Shown one piece after another: positions 16,975 to 25,884 of a stretch of DNA of 64,000 bases. The stretch covers positions 62,001 through 126,000 of the forward strand of contig JASNZF010000003.1 of assembly GCA_048499805.1 (NCBI GenBank), given 5' to 3'. The position numbers and the translations under genes were made by a program. The notes under the pieces were generated by a model, which was not told where the DNA came from, ran no database searches, and was given only the letters and a program-made list of their open reading frames with translations. The number at the start of each line of letters is the position of its first letter. The first letter of the stretch is position 1. The stretch comes from JAWXBA01 sp048499805. GTDB taxonomy: Bacteria > Gemmatimonadota > Gemmatimonadetes > Gemmatimonadales > GWC2-71-9.

Positions 16975-18014
16975 TGGGTCGCCCCGTCAAGCCGGTACGA
17001 GGCCATTGCCCGCGCCACGAGAGCCACCGCCTCGGCGCGGGCGGCGTCCTGCTGCCAGAGGCGCCCCGCGATCGCGATGCCCCGGCCGGCATCCACCTGC
17101 AGCACCAGCCAGGCGGACTCCGATCGGTCCGGGAGCTCGTGGTGCACCAGCGAGACCTCGACGCCGTTGGCCTCGGGCTCGCCCTGGACCCGGAGGGTGG
17201 TCTCGGCGCTCGCCTCGCGGGCCACGATCTCGCGGGCGGCGGCGGCCTGCCCCGGGTCGCCGGGCGCGAAGAACGCCGCGACCAGGAGGATGCGTTCCAG
17301 CACGGCCGGGTCCGCCGCCGCATCGGGGTGATGCCGGTAGCGCATCCACCGCACCCCGCTGCTGTCGATTTCCAGCATGAACGGATCGAAGAATTCCACG
17401 GGCAGGGCCAGGTGCATCCCGCCCCCCAGGTCCCGCGGAATGGCAGCGAAGTGCTCCGCGACGGGGGTCGTCAGCCGGTACGACCCGAGAATGCGCTCGA
17501 CCAGTTCCATCGCATCCTGCCGAGTCCCCTGGCGCTCCAGCATCCGGTAGCTCACTGCGACGGCGCGGGCGGTGTCGATCACCCGCAGCAGCCGCGCCGG
17601 CTGGTCGAGCGATCCCACCCGGTACCGGGCACGGCCGTGCTGCATAGTGGTGGGGCCGACGGGGACGGGCTCCTCCCAGGTGACCTCCTCGAGGCTTCGA
17701 AAGGGTCCGTGCAGGAAAGCCAGTGCGCGGTCGCCCAACCGATGCCACTGGGCGGGCACCAACTGGGTGATCTCGAGTTCCTCGTGGTAGGCCGGGTTGC
17801 TGCCGGGGAGGAAGGTGCGGATCAGGCGGGTGAGCCGGAAATGCGTCCCGAGCCAGTTGGTGGTGGGCTCCCACGGTTCCAGCCGGGCCGGGAGCTGCAT
17901 GGTGGCGAGGGTTCCCATGGTTCGCTCCACCAGGCGATTGCCCCGGGCGGACACGACGGCGCGCCCGACCAGCACCACCAGCAGCAACCCGACCAGCAGC
18001 GCCAGGGGCTTCAT
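16971..18014 (-). CDS. Exported or anchored protein with internal duplication, six-gene operon
   Basis: A 347-residue protein with an N-terminal signal anchor (about residues 3-22) and no other membrane helix. Two halves look related: the first ends in ILGSYRLT near residue 175, and the second ends in AMASYRLDG at the C-terminus, each after an Asp/Ala-rich helix and a beta strand. This suggests a tandem duplication of a domain of about 150 residues. It overlaps the next gene by 4 bp and lies 6 bp after the previous one. Function unknown; periplasmic by topology. Confidence 0.72.
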   Translation of the reverse strand: MKPLALLVGLLLVVLVGRAVVSARGNRLVERTMGTLATMQLPARLEPWEPTTNWLGTHFRLTRLIRTFLPGSNPAYHEELEITQLVPAQWHRLGDRALAFLHGPFRSLEEVTWEEPVPVGPTTMQHGRARYRVGSLDQPARLLRVIDTARAVAVSYRMLERQGTRQDAMELVERILGSYRLTTPVAEHFAAIPRDLGGGMHLALPVEFFDPFMLEIDSSGVRWMRYRHHPDAAADPAVLERILLVAAFFAPGDPGQAAAAREIVAREASAETTLRVQGEPEANGVEVSLVHHELPDRSESAWLVLQVDAGRGIAIAGRLWQQDAARAEAVALVARAMASYRLDGATQ

Positions 18015-18020
18015 GGTGAC

Positions 18021-19808
18021 TCAGTGCCCGAAGAGGTGATCGTACCGGCCGGTGCCCAGGGCTGCATCGAACCGCTCGGCGATGCGCGCCACGAGACTGG
18101 TATCGCCCCCGCGGTCCATCCAGACCCCCACATGCCCGTCCTCGCCACGCCAGCTGAGATGGACGACAGCGCCCGCCACCTCTACCTGGTGGGCGAACGC
18201 CCCGGGCTCGGCGGATACCACCCGGCCCCCGAACTCTGCCACCAGAAACTCGACCATCGCATCCCGCAGCCCCTCGCGTGCCGGCGCCACGCGATACTCC
18301 CGGTAGCTGCCCTCGCGCGTGAGCCGACCCCGATACGGCAGCGGCACCACCCCGGAGCGCGGCTCCAGCCGGTCGGCGCCGCTCGGATCGCGGGTCCAGG
18401 CATAGTAGTGCGCCACCCATTGGGGCGTCACCGCATCGAGGTCGACGAACCTGGTCGCCGCACGATCAATGGGGACGCGATACTGCTCGCCGGTGCCAAG
18501 GTGGGTGACGGCAAGGGCATACTCGTCGCTGGAGGCTTCCGCCCACTCCAGGCGGACGAAGCTGTCGCCGTCCGGTGAGATGCCAAGCGGCGGGATCCGC
18601 TCGATCAGGCGACCCTGATCGTTGGTCGCAAGCCGCCGTGCCGTCAGGGTTCGGGTATCGAGCACGACCTCGCGAAGCAGGTACTGTCCTGGCATGGCGA
18701 AGGTGGTGCGGTCGAGGCGACCGTCCGCGTACGGGGTGGCGAGGGCCTGCGCGTACCGGCCATCGTCGGTGGTGAGGGGGAAGCCCCGGATCGGACTGCC
18801 GCAGATCCCGATCTCCTGCTGTCGCAGGCTGTCTCCCTCGGCGACCAGCAGGTGGCAGGGGCCTTCGCCACCGGAGGTGGTCGCCTGCACCAGCAGCGCC
18901 GGAACCGTATCGCCGAGGGCGGCTACCGCGTCAAACCGCTCGGTGAGGGGCACTGGGACGCCCCTGAACCGCACGACGAACTGGGCATCGGCGATCCAGA
19001 TGGCCGGGGCGTCGCCGTACTTCACGTCGTTGAAGCCCTTGGCAATCGTCACGACCTCGAACGGACCGATTACCTGGGTCCGGATCGGCCTGCTGACCGG
19101 GACGATGCGGAAACGGTATCGAAAGCCGTCCGGCAGTGGCGGTTCACCGTCGCGCGCCTTGGGAAGCCAGGCACTCCATTCCAGAAATGCCTTCCCCGGT
19201 CGACCAGGCAGCGGAATCAGCCATCCGTTGTCCACGATGCCATCTGGCAGGACGTCGAGAGTTCGCCTGCCGCGGCTGGTAAAGAGGGAGACCGCCCCGG
19301 GTACGACCCACCGACCATCCTCCTGGCGCGCGTCCTCCCGCCAGAACGGCCCCGTCATGCGGGCCCGCATGGTGTTGCGAACCGATGACCCGAGCCGGAG
19401 CGACCACTCCCCGTCCCCCACGCTGTCCCTGGGACCCTGCCCCTCGGGCCAACGGATCTCCACCGCCACCAGCAGGTCCTCGCCGTCGAGGCGCGGCGGG
19501 ACATCCGCCCGCAGTCGGCTCACGGCACCGACGGTGCCGAGAACCACCAGAACCACCAGGTGCGAGAGGCCCAGGGCCTTGAGCGCGCCCGGCTCGGTCC
19601 CGCCCGAGAGCATCCTGCTCACGGCAATCCCGAGCACAAGCCCGCCGAGGGCGCCCAAGAGGGCCATCGCCACCACGAAATAGCCGGACGCGCCCTCGAA
19701 GCTGGACATCCGGTACCACCCGGCGGCGAGGTTGGCGATCCATCCGGCCAGGAACCCTGCCACGAGGCCGGTGAGGACCCCGACCCCGATCGAGGCGGGC
19801 CACGACAT
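18021..19808 (-). CDS. Large uncharacterised membrane-anchored protein, six-gene operon
   Basis: A 595-residue protein. The start is taken at ATG 19808, which overlaps the upstream stop codon by 1 base (TGATG); an ATG three codons earlier is also possible. Three Gly/Ala-rich hydrophobic helices lie within the first about 100 residues, followed by about 490 residues of predicted beta-rich extracytoplasmic domain. The domain ends in a helical segment (GLRDAMVEFLVAEFGG, ARIAERFDAALG). No catalytic motif is recognised. It is the largest product of the operon and may be its membrane platform (inference). Confidence 0.75.
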   Translation of the reverse strand: MSWPASIGVGVLTGLVAGFLAGWIANLAAGWYRMSSFEGASGYFVVAMALLGALGGLVLGIAVSRMLSGGTEPGALKALGLSHLVVLVVLGTVGAVSRLRADVPPRLDGEDLLVAVEIRWPEGQGPRDSVGDGEWSLRLGSSVRNTMRARMTGPFWREDARQEDGRWVVPGAVSLFTSRGRRTLDVLPDGIVDNGWLIPLPGRPGKAFLEWSAWLPKARDGEPPLPDGFRYRFRIVPVSRPIRTQVIGPFEVVTIAKGFNDVKYGDAPAIWIADAQFVVRFRGVPVPLTERFDAVAALGDTVPALLVQATTSGGEGPCHLLVAEGDSLRQQEIGICGSPIRGFPLTTDDGRYAQALATPYADGRLDRTTFAMPGQYLLREVVLDTRTLTARRLATNDQGRLIERIPPLGISPDGDSFVRLEWAEASSDEYALAVTHLGTGEQYRVPIDRAATRFVDLDAVTPQWVAHYYAWTRDPSGADRLEPRSGVVPLPYRGRLTREGSYREYRVAPAREGLRDAMVEFLVAEFGGRVVSAEPGAFAHQVEVAGAVVHLSWRGEDGHVGVWMDRGGDTSLVARIAERFDAALGTGRYDHLFGH

Positions 19809-20824
19809 CAGGCACACCCCTCAATCAGGTCGACCTCGGGGAGGCGTCCCGCCCGGAAGTTGATCACCCGGGTGCCATCGGACTCGAGGATCAGGCGGTA
19901 TCCCGGGCGGGCCGGATCCTCCACGATCAGGTAGTGGCCGTCCGGGCCGGTGTACGGGTGCTCCTCGACCCGGATGCGTCCGGCATGGCGGGCCAGGACG
20001 TCCAGTTCGGTGTCGCCGACGGCAATCCCGGATTCGGTGACAATGCCGGTGGTATCCACGTGAATACGAACGATGGTGGTGCCATCGAGCATCACCGAGG
20101 TGCCGGTGGGCATCGCGGAGAGATAGGCGTAGCCGCAGGCATCGTCAGGCTCGATCCGCTCGATGCGGACCGTCCCGCCCAGGAGCGGCTCGAGTTCGGC
20201 GAGGGTCATGCCCACCCGGACCGGCCCGAAGCCGTCGAGTCGCAGGGTCCAGGGAATCCTGGGTGGGTCGCCGGCCAGCGGTGACGGCCGCAGGGCGGCG
20301 CGGAGGCTGCCCAGCAGGGAGCCGCGGTTCGCGAAGGCCCAGGTCCCGCCATAGGCGACATCGGTGACGACCAGGCGACCCTCCTCCTCGGCGACGATCA
20401 CGGTGTCGACCCAGGTGATCGTGGGTGGCACCCGGTCGTAGGTGAACCGCACCGCGAGGCGGCGGGCCGCGGTGCCACCGGTGTCGGCCAGGATCGCCAG
20501 GGAGGTTGGCCCCTCGAACAGGCTCGTGAAGAGGTTGCCGTCGGCGTAGGAGGGTTCCTCATCCGGGAACTCCTCCAGGTCCCGGTTCCGGCGGGCCGAG
20601 GCGCCCTGGAGCAGTTCGTGCAACTCGCTCCCCAGGAACGGGGCCATGGCGGCGAGTTGGCTCTCGGTCGGGGCGCCGGAGACCAGGGAGTCGATGAGGA
20701 CGCGGTAGAGGCCCTCGACCGTATCGGCCGGGGTCGCCGTGTCGCGGGGACCGCAACTCATCATGAGGGTGGCGCACGCACCGAGTGCCAGAAGGACCCG
20801 ATGGCCGTTCCGAGTGGAGCGCAC
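19808..20824 (-). CDS. Putative lipoprotein with DUF3828-like and VGMT/EGC domains, first gene of six-gene operon
   Basis: A 338-residue protein from GTG 20824. The signal ends in LMMSC, a relaxed lipobox with Cys24. The N-terminal half (VEGLYRVLIDSLVSG, GNLFTSLFEGPTS, WVDTVIV) resembles DUF3828-type domains. The C-terminal half starts GFGPVRVGMTLAELEPLLGG, continues with SGIAVGDTELDVL and ends in DLIEGC, a pattern shared by many uncharacterised actinobacterial and myxobacterial lipoproteins. It heads six same-strand genes with gaps of -4 to +6 bp. ApbE ends only 55 bp upstream, so read-through is possible. Confidence 0.78.
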   Translation of the reverse strand: MRSTRNGHRVLLALGACATLMMSCGPRDTATPADTVEGLYRVLIDSLVSGAPTESQLAAMAPFLGSELHELLQGASARRNRDLEEFPDEEPSYADGNLFTSLFEGPTSLAILADTGGTAARRLAVRFTYDRVPPTITWVDTVIVAEEEGRLVVTDVAYGGTWAFANRGSLLGSLRAALRPSPLAGDPPRIPWTLRLDGFGPVRVGMTLAELEPLLGGTVRIERIEPDDACGYAYLSAMPTGTSVMLDGTTIVRIHVDTTGIVTESGIAVGDTELDVLARHAGRIRVEEHPYTGPDGHYLIVEDPARPGYRLILESDGTRVINFRAGRLPEVDLIEGCA

Positions 20825-20879
20825 GTCTGCCGCCTTGTGGGAGGGTGGTGTCCTGTCGTGGATTCCTGCGCCTGCCCTG

Positions 20880-21602
20880 CTATGCCAGAATGATGGCCTC
20901 ATACCCGGCAGGCAGCGCCTCCGGGGTGCGCCCCAGCACCAGGGTGGCGGTGGCCCAGGCGTCGCACCGCCGTGCCGAGGGCCCGGTGACGGCGACCAGC
21001 CCGGTCTGGCGGGCGCTGTGGGCGCGGCGTGGATCGATGATGTGGGGACGGGCCGCGTTGCTGGACGCCCCCAGCGCCCGGTCGACGAGGGCCACGACCC
21101 TGGGCGGGTTCCCGCTCCCCGCCAGCGCCACCTTCCAGGCGGTGTCATCGGGCGGACACCCGAGGCCGATCACGCTGCTCGTCCCGCCGTGGACGAGGGC
21201 GCTCGTGATGCCGGCCTCACGGAGCACCCGGACGGCGCAATCGATGGCGTGGCCCTTGCCGATGCCGCCGAAATCGAGCCGCACTCCCGGTCGCGTCAGG
21301 CGGATGGTGCAGGCGCCGGGGTCCAACTGCACCGCCTCCATGCCGGTGCCCAGCGTGGGATCGAAGCTTCCCCCGGAGTCCTGCCACACCGCGCGGCAGT
21401 CCTCGAGGAGCGCCATCATCTCCCGGTCCACCGTCACCGGTGCATCGACGGCGGCGCGGTGGATGTGCCCCAGCAGGCTGTCAGGGGCAAAGCGCGAGAG
21501 CCGGCGGTGCCAGTCCTCGATCTCGGCGAGCGCCGCCTCGCCCGCGGGGCGCACGGCCCCGGGATCGTCCGCGGGGAGCACCACCTCGAACCGGGTGCCC
21601 AT
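20880..21602 (-). CDS. apbE: FAD:protein FMN transferase (ApbE family), no signal peptide visible
   Basis: A 240-residue minimal ApbE protein. Family motifs present: MGTRFEV at the start, WHRRLSRFAPDSLLGHI, FDPTLG, DFGGIGKGHAIDCAV (FAD and Mg binding), HGGTSSVI, and DAWATATLVLG at the end. ApbE attaches FMN to Thr of target proteins, usually outside the cytoplasm. Here the start ATG is the Met of the conserved MGT motif; the frame is open upstream but overlaps the preceding oxidoreductase gene without a signal peptide. No NqrC- or RnfG-like FMN acceptor is seen in the window. Confidence 0.9.
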   Translation of the reverse strand: MGTRFEVVLPADDPGAVRPAGEAALAEIEDWHRRLSRFAPDSLLGHIHRAAVDAPVTVDREMMALLEDCRAVWQDSGGSFDPTLGTGMEAVQLDPGACTIRLTRPGVRLDFGGIGKGHAIDCAVRVLREAGITSALVHGGTSSVIGLGCPPDDTAWKVALAGSGNPPRVVALVDRALGASSNAARPHIIDPRRAHSARQTGLVAVTGPSARRCDAWATATLVLGRTPEALPAGYEAIILA

Positions 21603-21634
21603 CGCCGCGACGGCCAGTGCGAGGTGGCGCGGCG

Positions 21635-22942
21635 TCAGACCTTCCGGACGGTCTTGGTGGCGGGATCGAAGCGATAGGCCGCGCCATCCCACATCGAGCG
21701 GGTGGCGAGGTCCACGATCACCATCACCTTGGTCCCCAGCTCGACCGGGCTGGCCACCGCCTCGCGGGTCCGGATGCAGTGGAGCCAGTTGCGCCGGAGC
21801 ATGTCCTGGGTGTCGCCCTCGTTGGGGCCCTCGATCGTCTCCTCGTCGAACTCCTCGGCGAAGATCCGCTCGGGACGGACCGTGGCGGTGCGGCCGCCGA
21901 GGTAGATGTTTCCCTTGTGGCCACGGATCAGGGTCTCGAGGCCGACCTCGTTGGCGGTCGAGCCGGCAACGATCATGGTGTGCTCGTCCTCGAACTCGAC
22001 GTTGATGTTGACCTGGTCGTGGTTCTCCATCGCCTTGTCGATGTAGTGTCCCCCGGAGGCGACCACGCGGGTGGGCCAGCCGAGGTTGGCGCCCATGACG
22101 AGCGGAGTGATCCGGTGGACGAGGAGGTCGCCGATGATCCCGGTGGAGTACTTGCGGTAGCGCCGCCACCGGGCGTAGACCGCCGGGTCCCACTCGGCCT
22201 TGCCGAGCGGGCCGCACCAGGTCTCCCAGTCGAGGTTGACGCCTGGCTGCCACTCGGGGTCGATGGCGTAGTAGAGCCACTCGCCATCCTTGGAGTTGCG
22301 GCAGTAGCTGGTCTGGCTGAAGACCGGCTTGCCGATCTTGCCGGCCGCGATCATCCGGCTGGCCTCGCGGTAGCTGGAGTACATCACGTACTGGGTGCCG
22401 ACCTGGACCCGCACGGCGGGGTTGGCGTCGGCGACCTCCTTGAGCCGGAGGGCGGCGTCGAGCCGCAGGGTCATCGGCTTTTCGACGTAGACGTCCTTGC
22501 CGGCGCGGATGGCGTCCTCGGCCATGGGGCCGTGCCAGTGCTCGGGGGAGGCGATCACCACGCCGTGGAGGTCGGGACGCTTGAGCAGTTCGCGGTAGTC
22601 GGCGTAGGTGTCGACCGAACCGCCCTGCTGGCTGTCGGTCCGCTCCTTGGCGACCTTCAGGCGCGGCTGGCAGACGTCGCAGAGCCCGACCACCCGGACA
22701 TCCTCGGTGCCATCCTTGGCAAACTTGAGGTAGGCGTTCATGTGGCCGCTGCCCATGCCGCCGGTGCCGATGATGGCCACGTTGACGGCCTCCCGGGCGC
22801 GCGGCGGGGTCGGCTCGCGCCCCTCGAGCACGAGCGGCTGGGCCGAGAGAGGCGAGGCCCCCATGAGGTCCAGGGTGCCGGCCACGGCGGCGGCGCCGGC
22901 GGTGGTCCGGAGGAAGTCGCGACGGGTGGTGCGGTCGGTCAT
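21635..22942 (-). CDS. Tat-exported Gfo/Idh/MocA-family oxidoreductase
   Basis: A 435-residue protein starting at ATG 22942, with a good ribosome site (AAGGAG). The twin-arginine signal is TTRRDFLRTTAGAAAVAG, cleaved near SAQ. The Rossmann motif VAIIGTGGMGSGHMNAYL and the EKP motif in VYVEKPMTL are intact, so NAD(P)-dependent sugar oxidation is expected, possibly with tightly bound cofactor exported with the folded protein as in glucose-fructose oxidoreductase. It follows the Tat-exported TIM-barrel gene by 145 bp and precedes apbE by 32 bp. Confidence 0.9.
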   Translation of the reverse strand: MTDRTTRRDFLRTTAGAAAVAGTLDLMGASPLSAQPLVLEGREPTPPRAREAVNVAIIGTGGMGSGHMNAYLKFAKDGTEDVRVVGLCDVCQPRLKVAKERTDSQQGGSVDTYADYRELLKRPDLHGVVIASPEHWHGPMAEDAIRAGKDVYVEKPMTLRLDAALRLKEVADANPAVRVQVGTQYVMYSSYREASRMIAAGKIGKPVFSQTSYCRNSKDGEWLYYAIDPEWQPGVNLDWETWCGPLGKAEWDPAVYARWRRYRKYSTGIIGDLLVHRITPLVMGANLGWPTRVVASGGHYIDKAMENHDQVNINVEFEDEHTMIVAGSTANEVGLETLIRGHKGNIYLGGRTATVRPERIFAEEFDEETIEGPNEGDTQDMLRRNWLHCIRTREAVASPVELGTKVMVIVDLATRSMWDGAAYRFDPATKTVRKV

Positions 22943-23087
22943 GGTTGAACTCCTTGTGGCATCGGGCACCCTGGTTCAGTGGGCGCTGCGCAGCGCGCGT
23001 CGTGTGAGCGGCTGCTGCTCTGGTGATCTGGCCCTGGTGGGCGCACCGCAGCGCGCGGAGGAGCGACCACTGGACCAGGGTGTGTGG

Positions 23088-23996
23088 TTACGTGGCCAGC
23101 TGGTCGTGGACCCGCTCCAGCAGGGTCTTGGTACGGGCGATGCCCTCGCGCTCGGGCAGGCGATTGCCCTCGTACTCGATTCCCACCCAGGACCGGTAGC
23201 CGAAGTCGCGCACGATCCGCATCAGCCGGACGTAGTCCTTGGTGGATTCGTTGCCGTCGTCGGTGAAGTCGTGGGTCTTGGCGCTGACGGCCTTGGCGAA
23301 GGGCATCAGGTCGGCGGTGCCCTGGTAGCGGTCGTACTCGTAGAAGTTGCCGAAGTCGGGGAGGGTGCCGCAGCGGGGGTGCCCCACCATGCGCATCACC
23401 TGGGAGAGCCAGGCCCCGTCGCTCGAGAGGCCACCGTGGTTCTCGACGATGACATTGATCTCGTGGGTGGCGGCAAACTCCGTCAGGCGGCGCAGGCCGT
23501 CGGCGGCCAGGCGGGCCTGCTCCTCGCGACTGCCCTGGCTGGCGGCATTGACCCGGATCGTGGCGCATCCCAGGGTCCTCGCCGCCTCCACCCAGCGATA
23601 GTGGTTCTCCACCGCCGTGGTGCGCCGCGCGTCGTCCGGGTCGCCCAGGTTGCCCTCGCCGTCGCACATGATCAGGTGCTGGTAGACTCCGTGATCGGCC
23701 GCCCGGCGGTTCATCTCCGCCAGGTACGCCGCGTCCCGCGCCTTGTCCTTGAAGAAGCTGTTGACATATTCGATGGCGGAGATGCCGAAGTCCTCCTTGG
23801 CCACCTGGGCAAAGTCGAGGTGGGAAACCGCCCCGCTGCGGATCGAACGGTGCAGCGACCACTGGGCCAGCGAGATGGTGAACCAGGGCGCGCGCGGTGC
23901 GACCAGTGCCTGGGCCAACGTGGGGGCACCGGCCAGCGCGACCCCGGTCACGGCGACCCGGCCCAGGAAGGCGCGGCGATCAATTCCTTCGGACAT
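23088..23996 (-). CDS. Tat-exported sugar phosphate isomerase/epimerase-like TIM barrel
   Basis: A 302-residue protein starting at ATG 23996, with AGGAG about 9 nt before. Its leader IDRRAFLGRVAVTGVALAG is a twin-arginine signal. The AP-endonuclease-2/xylose-isomerase-like barrel has the expected metal ligands: Glu in NVIVENHGG, Asp in GTLPDFGNF, His in SAKTHDF and Glu in WVGIEYEG. Such exported barrels may epimerise or dehydrate keto-sugars produced by a partner oxidoreductase. The gene faces the plus-strand TIM-barrel gene with only 2 bp between start codons. Confidence 0.9.
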   Translation of the reverse strand: MSEGIDRRAFLGRVAVTGVALAGAPTLAQALVAPRAPWFTISLAQWSLHRSIRSGAVSHLDFAQVAKEDFGISAIEYVNSFFKDKARDAAYLAEMNRRAADHGVYQHLIMCDGEGNLGDPDDARRTTAVENHYRWVEAARTLGCATIRVNAASQGSREEQARLAADGLRRLTEFAATHEINVIVENHGGLSSDGAWLSQVMRMVGHPRCGTLPDFGNFYEYDRYQGTADLMPFAKAVSAKTHDFTDDGNESTKDYVRLMRIVRDFGYRSWVGIEYEGNRLPEREGIARTKTLLERVHDQLAT

Positions 23997-23998
23997 GG

Positions 23999-24886
23999 AT
24001 GGCTCCTGTGGGATCCGTTGAGAATACCCCCGCTTTCGCCCCACCGGGAGGGTCCGGGCGCGGTCCCGTCGGGGTCTGCTCCTGGTCGCTGCGTCCCGCA
24101 ACCCCGGCCGACCTCGTGGCGAGCGTGGCCGCTTCGGGCCTCGCCGCGGTCCAGCTGGCGCTGGAACCGCTCCGCTCCGGCGCCATGGACCCGGCGGCCA
24201 CCGCCGGGGCCCTGGCCCGTGCCGGGATCGGGATCGCCAGCGGCATGCTGGCCTTTCCCGGCGAGGACTACGGCACCCTGGAATCGATCCGCCGCACCGG
24301 CGGCGTCGTGCCCGATGCCGCCTGGCCCCGCAACCTGGCGGCGGCCCAGGAGGCCGCCGGCATCGCCCGGGAGCTGGGCATGTCCATCGTCACCTTCCAT
24401 GCTGGATTCATCCCCCATGGCGCCGACGACCCGCACCGCCGCGTGGTGCTCGAGCGGGTCCGGGCCGTGGCGGAGCCATTCCTGGATCGGGGGATGCGGG
24501 TCGGCCTGGAAACCGGCCAGGAGAGCGCCGCGACCCTCCTCGAGGCGCTGGATGCGCTGGCCGAGCCGCGCATCGGGGTCAACTTCGACCCCGCCAACAT
24601 GATCCTCTATGGCATGGGCGATCCGGTCGCCGCGCTGGAGGCCCTGACACCACACGTCCTGCAGATCCACCTCAAGGATGCGCTTCCCGCCATGCGCGAG
24701 GGCGAGTGGGGCTGCGAGGTCCCTGCCGGCGAGGGCGCGGTCGACTGGCCCGCCTTCTTTGACGTCCTGCAGCGCCGGTTGCCGGGGGTGGGGGTGATGA
24801 TCGAGCGCGAATCGGGCGATTCCCGGGTCGAGGACATCCGGCAGGCGGCCGGACTGGCGTCCCATTTCCTGGGGGGATGCCGATGA
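23999..24886 (+). CDS. Cytosolic sugar phosphate isomerase/epimerase-like TIM barrel
   Basis: A 295-residue protein from ATG 23999, or 292 from GTG 24008. A later start would remove the first barrel strand VGVCSWSL, which is normally conserved. It has no signal peptide. Metal-site motifs include Glu in VGLETGQES, Asp in GVNFDPANM, His/Lys in QIHLKDA and Glu in VMIERESGD. It overlaps the next oxidoreductase gene by the ATGA arrangement at 24883-24886. A pair of cytosolic enzymes for a sugar or keto-sugar is likely; the substrate is unknown. Confidence 0.87.
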   Translation: MAPVGSVENTPAFAPPGGSGRGPVGVCSWSLRPATPADLVASVAASGLAAVQLALEPLRSGAMDPAATAGALARAGIGIASGMLAFPGEDYGTLESIRRTGGVVPDAAWPRNLAAAQEAAGIARELGMSIVTFHAGFIPHGADDPHRRVVLERVRAVAEPFLDRGMRVGLETGQESAATLLEALDALAEPRIGVNFDPANMILYGMGDPVAALEALTPHVLQIHLKDALPAMREGEWGCEVPAGEGAVDWPAFFDVLQRRLPGVGVMIERESGDSRVEDIRQAAGLASHFLGGCR

Positions 24887-25878
24887 CGCTCGGCGTGGCG
24901 GTGGTCGGCTTCGGCGTGATGGGCCGGACCCATGCCGCGGCCTTCAAGTCGGCCGGGCTGGCCGGGCTCCCGGTGGAACTGCGCGCCATCTGCAGTCGCC
25001 AACTGGAGCCCGCGATGGACGGCAGGACCCGGGGCAATCTGGCGGCGATGGCGGGCGGCGATCCCCCGCTCTCCCTTGAGGGGGTCCGGACCTACGCCGA
25101 CGCAGACCAGCTCTTCCTGGACTCCACCATCGACGCCGTGAGCATCACCACCTGGACCGAGTCCCACGTGCCGCTGGCGTTGGCGGCCCTGGCGGCCGGG
25201 AAGCACGTCCTGGTCGAGAAGCCAGTCGCGCTCACGACTGCCGAGGTGGAGCGCCTGGCCGCAGCGGTTCCGGCCGGCCTGGTGTGCATGCCGGCCTTCT
25301 GCATGCGGTTCTGGCCCGGCTGGCCGTGGCTCCGCGATCGCATCCGGGACCAGTCCCTCGGCAAGCTCCAACGGCTGGAGTTGAGCCGGGTAGGCGAGGC
25401 GCCGGGCTGGGCCCCGGAGTTCTACGGCGACCCGACGCGATCGGGTGGCGCGCTCTTCGACCTGCACATCCACGATGCCGACTTCGTCCGGTGGTGCCTG
25501 GGCGAACCCTCCGGCGTGGCCAGTACCGGCACCCTGTCCCATGTCACGACCACCTACCGCTACCCCGACGGTCCCGTGCTGGTGTCTGCCGAGGGGGGAC
25601 ACCTGTCGGAACCGGGATTCGGGTTCCACATGCGGTACCGGGCGGAGTTCGAGGCGGGTGTGGCCGATTTCCACCATGCCCGGAGCGAGCCGGTGCTGCT
25701 GACCCTCGGAAACGAGACGACGCCCGTCGCGCTTCCCCCAGGCACCGCCTACGACATCCAGGCCCGACACTTCGTGGAGCAGTGCCTCGGCACGGCCACG
25801 GAGCCGTTCCGTGCCACGATGGCCGACGCCGTGGCGGTGACGCGGCTGCTGGAAATCGAGGCCGGGCAACTGAAGTAA
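24883..25878 (+). CDS. Cytosolic Gfo/Idh/MocA-family oxidoreductase
   Basis: A 331-residue protein; ATG 24883 overlaps the TIM-barrel stop codon, and an ATG two codons earlier is also available. The Rossmann motif is VAVVGFGVMGRTHAAAF and the catalytic motif is KHVLVEKPVAL. The DLHIHDADFVRWCLG segment is the usual substrate-loop His motif of inositol- and glucose-dehydrogenase-like members. No leader peptide, so it acts in the cytoplasm, probably in sequence with the barrel protein before it. It converges on the SRPBCC gene, with 6 bp between the stop codons. Confidence 0.9.
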   Translation: MTLGVAVVGFGVMGRTHAAAFKSAGLAGLPVELRAICSRQLEPAMDGRTRGNLAAMAGGDPPLSLEGVRTYADADQLFLDSTIDAVSITTWTESHVPLALAALAAGKHVLVEKPVALTTAEVERLAAAVPAGLVCMPAFCMRFWPGWPWLRDRIRDQSLGKLQRLELSRVGEAPGWAPEFYGDPTRSGGALFDLHIHDADFVRWCLGEPSGVASTGTLSHVTTTYRYPDGPVLVSAEGGHLSEPGFGFHMRYRAEFEAGVADFHHARSEPVLLTLGNETTPVALPPGTAYDIQARHFVEQCLGTATEPFRATMADAVAVTRLLEIEAGQLK

Positions 25879-25884
25879 TCCGCC

